Part shown: positions 57,510 to 64,000 of the stretch, piece after piece
Layout of the letters: every line of letters begins with the position of its first letter
Position numbering within the stretch: position 1 is the first letter of the stretch
Source of the DNA: Pleurostoma richardsiae
Taxonomy: Eukaryota > Ascomycota > Sordariomycetes > Calosphaeriales > Pleurostomataceae
Assembly (NCBI GenBank): GCA_030052745.1
Contig: JANBVO010000008.1
Location: 682,001 to 746,000, forward strand
Reading direction: 5' to 3'
DNA: 64,000 nt
The notes under the pieces: generated by a model
What the model was told of the DNA's origin: nothing
What the model saw: only the letters and a program-made list of their open reading frames with translations
The model's database searches: none
Position numbers and translations under genes: made by a program

Positions 57510-59617
57510 ATGGACAACGACGTAAGCGTCGGTGTTGCCCCCGCAACTCTGCGAAACGACGTGATGGGCAAGAAGGTCGACGCCATGACGACCGATATCG
57601 AGGTACAGAAAGCCGACTCCGTCGCAGCCGGCGACGCGACTGGAGCCAGCAAGATGGAGGCGATCCAGGCCGTCTGGGGAAAGCATGGCAAGCTTTATAT
57701 CCTCATAGCGTAAGTATGATCCTGCCATCATGACGCTGCAAGATGCCGTACGTTAACAACCGCCTCTTCAGCCTGTGCATCTGCCAAATCGCATTGTGAG
57801 TGGAGACTCGACCCTCATTACTCGCGGGTCGCCAGAGTCGGTGCGTGGCTGACAAGCAGTCCCTAGCGAGTTTGACAACACAACGGTCTACACCTATTAT
57901 GTATATGCCCAGTCGACATTCAACAAGATCTCAAACTTGGCCGCCTTAACAACAGCCGGGACACTTTCTTTTGCTGTCCTCAAGCCCCTTATTGCCAAAC
58001 TGTCTGACGTTTTTGGCCGCGGGGAACTCTATCCCATTGTGCTCGTCCTATACCTCGTCTCCTACATCCTTTGTGCCAAGTCTCCCAATTACGAGAGTTA
58101 CGCAACCGGCTACATGTTCCATATGATCGCTCAAACTGGCATCAACACCCTCAACGACATTCTCGCCGCTGATATATCAAGCGCGAGACAGCGAGGTCTT
58201 GCGATCCAGGTTCAATTCCTACCAAATGTGTTCATGCCGTGAGTTACCTCCTGTACCCACTCCTTCTGCTCGGCGGATAGGAACGAGCTCTGAAGGATCG
58301 TAGGTTCATCTCGGCTTTCGTGACCTCCTCTGTCGTCCATGGCATTGGCTGGCGCTGGGGTATAGGCATGCTTGCTATCATTATCCCATTCGGCATGGCA
58401 CCGCTCATTGGCACCGTCCTTGGATTCCAACGCAAAGCAAAAAGAGCCGGCTTCAACGAAAAAGTCCACTTGTCATTCTACGACTTTTTCTCTGAGATTG
58501 ATATGGGGGGTATGGCCCTTTTCTCCGGTGGGCTAGCCCTGATACTCCTCCCTGCCACAATTGCTGGCGATCTCAAGCATGGCTGGCACACCAATTGGGT
58601 TATTGCTTGCCTCGTCCTTGGTGGCATCTGCCTCATCGCCCTACCTCTCTACGAGTACTACTGGGCTAAACATCCTTTAATGCCGATCAAGTACTTCAAG
58701 AGTCTGACTATCACGATGGCAATTATGATGTATGCCATGGACGGTATCTCGCTCGGCGTAACCCACAGCTACTTCTACACTTGGTTGATTGTTGCGCGCG
58801 GCTACCCCATCAGGCACGCCCTATGGATATATGACGTCAACCGAGCCTTTCAGTTCTGCACTGGCCTTCTCATGGGCGGTATCATGTGGTCTACGCGACG
58901 GTATAAGTGGTCGATTGTGTTAGGTGTCGCCATGCGGCTTCTCGGCTACGGTCTGATGTTCCGGATACGCAACGCCAGCTCTTCCACCGCCGAGATTGTT
59001 ATCGTCCAGCTGATCCAAGGCTTCGGCAGCGGCCTTGTTGGTACGGGCTGTTTCGTAGCAGTCACCGTCAATGTGCCGCACAGGGAGGTGGCTCAAATGA
59101 CGTCTCTTGCTGTGTGTCTGTCAATGCTCGGCTCAGCGATCGGCACCGCGATCGGTGGAGGTATTTACACCAGCCAGTTCAAGGCGCAGCTTGTTAAGGA
59201 GCTAGGGAGCTACGCCACGCCCAAGCTCATCAACTCCGTCTTCAACTCCATCACAGCTGGGCTCCCTGCTATGGGGACTCCTCAGAGACAGGGCATCGCT
59301 AGAGCGGTAAGGACTGATGTCTCCGTACCCTATTCTTAAGTGCTGTTATGCTAACACGGAAGCGCTGCACAGTACAACACGATCATGGCATATTTTACCT
59401 ACGTAGCATTCGGCTCCATAGTCCCATCAGTGGTCTTTGCATGGTTCCTACCAAACAAGAAGCTTACGTACGCGACCGCTCATACACTGTCAAGATCAGG
59501 CCGCGCTAACTTTGAATCTATAGCGACGCGCATAACCTTGTGGAGGAGCAGCCATCCGGACTCGAGCTTGACGCAGCTCCTCGGGTTGGCCAGATATCAC
59601 GAGACACGGTCAACTAG
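57510..59617 (+). CDS. siderophore-iron MFS transporter
   Basis: Six exons (57510-57709, 57772-57795, 57867-58238, 58304-59306, 59373-59467, 59524-59617) give 595 aa. The second exon is 24 nt. The hydrophilic N-terminal tail (about 65 residues) is followed by about 14 membrane helices. Signature sequences of the siderophore:H+ symporter family (Mir/Sit/Arn) include FEFDNTTVYTYYVYA, the LSDVFGRGELYP loop, GINTLNDILAADISSARQRGL (written in part) and FISAFVTSSV followed by WRWGIGM. Late helices contain QLIQGFGSG and PHREVAQMTSL. The proteins take up ferric hydroxamate siderophores at the plasma membrane. Splice joins restore LIALCICQIAFEFD and VFMPFISAF. A type-B carboxylesterase follows 360 bases downstream and a zinc-cluster regulator lies upstream, both on the same strand. 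Confidence 0.94.
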
Positions 59618-59976
59618 GCGAGTCGTGGAGACAAAAAAAAAAGGGGGGGAATTGCTCTGTCTCAGACCGTGTTCTCACGTCGTACGTCGGAGGCAGGTCC
59701 ATCCAGTACTCGACTGCGAATTTGTGGCGCGGATATGTGGAAGGGCGAGCAGGGAAGAACAACGTGGGACATATACGCAGTAGATTTCCCGACAACTGCA
59801 TATCTCTGTTGGCGGTGTCTACAACTGTCGTTAGGGCCCCGATAGGAGCATCGACACCTTCCCCCTATCTCAAGACCCTGTGGGGATCACCTAGCCCTTC
59901 CCCGAGTCCGTACCTGCCTCGCTACTTTAGCTTGTGACGGTAGCTCTGAAGCAAGAGTTATATATGTGCCGACGAG
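59618..59976. other. short spacer with poly-A/poly-G tract
   Basis: The 3' UTR of the transporter and promoter of the esterase. A run of about ten A followed by seven G lies at 59632-59649. Confidence 0.5.
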
Positions 59977-61722
59977 ATGTCTCTAGCTGCGTGGATCCCC
60001 AGTGAAACACTGTACTCTAGGCCGCTACCGGCAATGTCGATTATTCAGGACAGTAAGCTGGGGGTTGACTACCTCACGGTACATTCGACCTTCGGCTCGA
60101 TCAACGGGTTTATCAACAAAGACTACCCTAACGTCGCCCAGTTTCTTGGGATTCCCTTTGCGGAGCCGCCGACTGGTCCCCGGCGCTGGCTGCCTCCAGT
60201 ACCGAAGTCTCCGGCCCGCAGCTTCGATGCCACTCGTTTCGGTCCCTCGTGTCCGCAATGGACGGGCAGTACCCCCTCGATCTACAACTCGGACGTACCA
60301 GAGCTACGTATCGCCGACGAGACCTCAGAGGACTGCCTGTCATTATGCGTATGGGGCCCCGCCGGGGCGGCCCGAAACCCGCTCAAGGCCAGCCTACCGG
60401 TCATTGTGTGGATCACGGGCGGCGCGTTTCTGGTAGGCGGCTCGACTGTCCCGTACCAGAACCCCACGCCTTGGGTCGAGGATAGCCAGAGGCACATCGT
60501 CGTCAGTATCAAGTAGGCGGAAATCCGTGGGGTTGCTTTCCCAAGCCACCCCGTATCGATGCCCAAAAGCTCACAAGTCCAGCTACCGTCTCACGATCTT
60601 TGGCTTCCCGAATGCTGCAGGCCTAGACCCCCGGGAACGGAACCTCGGACTGCTCGACCAACGCCTGGGGTTGGAGTGGGTGCACGCTAACATCGCCTCT
60701 TTCGGCGGCGACCCAGGCCGGCTGACCCATTTCGGACAGTCAGCCGGCGGTCGATCCGTGGACATGCATACTTTCCAGCATGTGGAGCGTCCACTAGTGT
60801 GCGGCCTCATTATGAACTCCGGGACGGCGCTCCAGCCCCTTGCAGAGGGAGACCGCGAGGGTTCTCACTTCAGCTTCGTCGCCAGGGCGCTCGGCTTCGC
60901 GGGCGGCGACCCGGCGGCCGAGCTTGAGTTCATGCGTGGGCAGCCGGCGGACAAGTTGCTTGGCGTCGTCCAGAGACATGCCGCGACTAGCCAGGCTCCC
61001 TACTTGAGCTTCAGGCCGGTTGTCGACGGGCATACCCGTTTCTCGGACTATGAGGAAAGGGCCAAGGCCGGAAACTTTGCGAAGCTGGTGATAAGCCCCC
61101 TTACCCCTTCCCTTTATGAGCTCAAGTTCAGGGCGGACGGGGTTGACTAACTCAAAGATCAACTAGCCGGCTATCATTGGGACTGTCAGCGACGAGGGCA
61201 CTGCGCTGGTCCCCTACAACACGGATGGGATCAATGTTGAGAAGGCAGAACAGATTACAAAAAGGTTCTTTTTAGGACCTTCGGCAGCAATGGCGCGGTA
61301 GGTCTCATGATCTTATGAGGCCGCCCCTTCTCCCAAAGTCTGCCGAGATACCATAACTCACACGTAGAACTGACAGAACCCGGTCTCGCCATGCCCCTAC
61401 GTTCCGGTATGTCTTCAAAGACTGCGCACCTCCTGGGTTGTCGTCTTTCCCCAACATCTCGCCCCGCCCCTGGCAGCGTGCCTATCACAGCTCTGATATC
61501 CCGCTCGTCTTCGGCACCCACTCATGGGCCAGAGGCTCGTCGACCGACCTGGAGGAGAGGGTGTCCCACGTGTGGCAGGAGCTGTATGTTCGGTTCGCGG
61601 AGGAGGGCCCAGAGGGCCTGAGGAAAGTAGGTTGGAAGGATCTGTCGTCGGGGGAGGGGATCATCATCGGACGCGGGGAGAAGGGTTGGGAAAGCGTTAG
61701 CCTCACGGAGATTGACGACTAG
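59977..61722 (+). CDS. type-B carboxylesterase
   Basis: Four exons (59977-60512, 60583-61087, 61167-61297, 61368-61722) give 508 aa, or 489 aa from the more family-like ATG at 60034 (MSIIQDSKLGV). Family landmarks are present: FLGIPFAEPPTGPRRW, EDCLSLCVW, the oxyanion-hole region VIVWITGGAF, NYRLTIFGFP, the nucleophile elbow FGQSAGG (Gly-x-Ser-x-Gly), the Glu of SDEGT and the His of RAYHSSDIPLVFGTH, so the triad looks complete. GGAF replaces the usual GGGF. There is no clear signal peptide, suggesting an intracellular enzyme. All introns keep frame. Its position right after the siderophore transporter suggests hydrolysis of ester bonds in an imported ferri-siderophore, but known fungal siderophore esterases belong to other alpha/beta-hydrolase branches, so this is speculative. 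Confidence 0.9.
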
Positions 61723-62115
61723 GCCTGGTTTGGAGGTATAAGCATGAGCATCGTCGGCTAAGCCACGAGGATAGTTCTAGAATGGGATATGGACACTATT
61801 TAGGCCCAGCGCAATGGCTATCTAAGGCATGTCTAATAGGAATCCGTCGTGAGAAGCAACAGACCAACTTATAAAAGCACTGCCATGTAGTTACGCAGGC
61901 GCTGACCTCAACGCCAATTCCAACCCATGTATGCTGTCGCCCCCTTCGAAGTTGGACCGTGCTCGGCGGCCAACTTGGTCTCAAAACGCTGGGACGAGAA
62001 AGCTTCGTCTCTCAGCGAGACACGGGCGTGATCAAAGAAAAAAGAAAGAAAGAAAGGTATCGTGAAATGCAATGCTCAACACCCAAAGGGATTCATCGCC
62101 TCGTGTGACAGTCGG
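61723..62115. other. convergent 3' spacer
   Basis: The esterase and the Rab gene converge here. A short purine-rich (AAAG)n tract lies at 62036-62057. Confidence 0.5.
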
Positions 62116-63211
62116 TCAGCAATCACAACCGCCTCTTCTCCTCCGGTTACTCAGCGTGAAGACCTCCTCCCACTCTCTCATCCCCCAGTTCTGACCCCGG
62201 CTCTTGGCCCGCCGCCGTCTGCGTACTCCGGTCCCCAGCTCGTCCGTCGTCAGAGAGCTCTTGATGCTCGCCCCGTCGCTTGCGCCAGCATTCCACGTGC
62301 CGCCAGCGTCCCCGTACTGAATCCCACTCATCGGATCGTCCGGATCGATCTCCCCCAGTTCGATTTTAGTCAGAATCATGCGCGCCAGCCGCCCGAACAC
62401 CTCGTCCACGCCCTCACCAGAGAAGGCGGACACCTCCATCACGACTGGCACGCTGACGCTCGATGCCCACCGGCTGGCTTCCGCCGTAGAAACTTCACGA
62501 CCGTCGGGGGCCACTGTGGCTCTTTGCTGCGTCCCTAAGCCGGTGCTAGCCTGGGAGCTCGAGTAGGGCATCGACGCAGACGAGACGCTGCTCGGCGTGG
62601 GGGGTGGAAAGGAGGTGTCGACGAGGTCGTCTGTTGCGAGGTCTAGCTTATTGCCAACCAACAGCAAGCTCAGATTCGGCGACGCGAGAGCGCGCGCATC
62701 GTTAAGGAAGGGCTGCAAGCCGGAGAAGGAGTTGTGGGATGTGATATCATAGACGAGGATGGCGCCGGCCGCGCCGCGGTAGTAGGATCGTGAAACAGAA
62801 CGGAAGCGTTCGGTGCCGGCGGTATCCCAGAGCTGCAAAGGCATGTTAGATTGACGGCCTCAATATGAGACGCTGCATCGCGGCTACGGGACTGCGTACC
62901 TGGAGTTTGATCCGTTTCCGTCGCGCCCCAGTGCCAACCTTGATGATCTTGCTGGCGAACTCGACGCCGATGGTCTGCGAGGATAGAGTCCGCCATTCGT
63001 TTTTAACGAAGCGATGCAGTATACATGATCTGTTGTAGCGAATGAGTTAGCCTGGATTGTGCGCTATGTCTATTGTGTCTCGCTTGGGCGTGTGAAGGAA
63101 GACTGCAGCGCATGCCATGCCATTCTTCGTGATATCATGGGTGCTGGGATGCACTCACTTTCCCGTCCCACTCGGCCCCAGGAGGATGATCTTGGCTAGG
63201 TAATCGTACAT
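62116..63211 (-). CDS. Rab-family GTPase (Rab4/Ypt4-like)
   Basis: Three exons (63211-63159, 63029-62900, 62832-62116) give 299 aa. The P-loop GPSGTGKS is at residues 12-19 (split by intron 1), the switch I Thr in [18 protein letters not shown] in switch II (start of exon 3), NKLD for guanine recognition and EVSAFSG as the SAK-type motif. The C terminus ends in a Cys-x-Cys pair (GGCDC), the double geranylgeranylation signal. Two features lengthen it beyond the usual 200-220 aa: a Ser/Pro-rich insert of about 40 residues between NKLD and the SAK motif, and a long basic tail ([15 protein letters not shown]). [13 protein letters not shown] and the [14 protein letters not shown] helix point to the Rab4/Rab2/Rab14 group, which acts in endosomal recycling. 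The start is fixed by [12 protein letters not shown]. Confidence 0.92.
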
Positions 63212-64000
63212 GCTGCCTAGTTCCTACGCAAAACTCCCGTTAGCACTGCGTCTCGGTACGCCTGCCGGAGAGGCTGAGAGCGAGGTAGGAAGCGCGGTGG
63301 CATGGGTAGGTACCTGATCGCGCGCAGTGCCCGTGCTCTCCTCACTTGCCGCTGAGGAGCGTCGCGGCCGCGTCATGGTGAAGTGCGTTAGATGGATGCC
63401 GGGCTTGCACAGAGCTCTATTAGGACTGGATTCAGACCCGTGCTCGGGTAGACATGTACAAAGGCGGCAAAGTGAGCCGTCAAGATTCGGTTCATGGGTC
63501 GGGTTGGTGGAAGATGCGAGGAATACGGCATTGAAAGTACACAAAGTGGTTTGATGTGGAGTTGCCTTTCGTCACCGGCTTTCGCTCGCGAAATGAGGTT
63601 TCAGACGCTTATCACCCGCCTCTAGGGGCCTAATAGGCTGCAAACGGATCTGCCGGGTGTTACGGGTTACTGCTGCTAAGCAGAGACAACCTAATTAATT
63701 ACCTGGTTAACCCTCGATGTTACTACAAATGTCAGACAGCTTCTGATCTCGTCTTGCCTATCCGCGTTAGGCTCTTTACCCGTAAGCCAGCATTTCCTCT
63801 CTGAGGTCTCCCAGCCGAGGCTTCGGTCCGGGGCTCTGCCGTCTCCGTTGCGGGGGCAGACAACAATAGCTACGTAGGTTCCTTAGGTGATTTTCATGTT
63901 ACTCCCGTGTGGCATCGATTCGATATATGGAGTGGCTTACTCCGCTCTTCTAACCAAGAGGACTGAATGAATGCGATCATCGAGGAAAGATGAAGATTGC
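63212..64000. other. right-edge stretch, Rab promoter side
   Basis: Upstream of the minus-strand Rab gene. No supportable coding frame, repeat or RNA gene is seen to the window edge. Confidence 0.45.

Overview
The window looks like nuclear DNA of a filamentous ascomycete (Pezizomycotina, probably a sordariomycete). Protein-coding genes lie on both strands and are broken by short introns (mostly 50-110 nt) with GTRNGT-type donors and CTAAC/CTGAC branch sites. There are several Zn2-Cys6 regulators, secondary-transport and wall-glycosylation genes typical of this group. No tRNA, rRNA, CRISPR array or clear intact transposon was recognised by eye. All exon joins were worked out by hand from splice signals, reading frame and family resemblance; nothing was searched against a database.

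Layout. 1-2.5 kb: no convincing gene. 2.5-7.9 kb: the Hsp90 co-chaperone STI1 and a 620-aa protein of unknown function. 8-12.3 kb: a gene-poor stretch with a decayed MFS transporter. 12.3-16.6 kb: an SDR oxidoreductase facing a seven-exon Zn2-Cys6 regulator whose zinc cluster is assembled from very small exons. 17.0-19.9 kb: a 280-bp inverted-repeat element and a broken TPR-SET gene. 20-29.5 kb: gene-poor accessory DNA holding a secreted GH79 glycosidase, an AflR-type regulator with a frame break, and a divergent conserved protein of unknown function. 29.7-40 kb: a conserved housekeeping block (IKS1-like kinase, RNA polymerase III subunit RPC34, cyclophilin A, epsin/ENT3-like ENTH protein). 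41-44.6 kb: a MARVEL-type membrane protein with a puzzling in-frame downstream extension, and a 655-aa Zn2-Cys6 regulator. 45.4-50.3 kb: a Ctr copper transporter, a hemerythrin-like HHE protein and a GT71 alpha-1,3-mannosyltransferase, all on the minus strand. 52-61.7 kb: four plus-strand genes in a row (sulfatase, Zn2-Cys6 regulator, siderophore-iron MFS transporter, type-B carboxylesterase). 62-63.2 kb: a Rab-family GTPase.

The genes that most plausibly act together are the sulfatase/regulator/siderophore transporter/esterase row. A siderophore importer directly followed by an esterase and preceded by a pathway-type regulator suggests iron acquisition with ester hydrolysis, and metal handling is echoed by the copper transporter and the di-iron-type HHE protein 6-14 kb away. 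That functional link is inference. No single wholly new system can be demonstrated from sequence alone. The strongest leads are the MARVEL gene extension, the siderophore/esterase/regulator row and the uncharacterised divergent pair at 24-27.7 kb.
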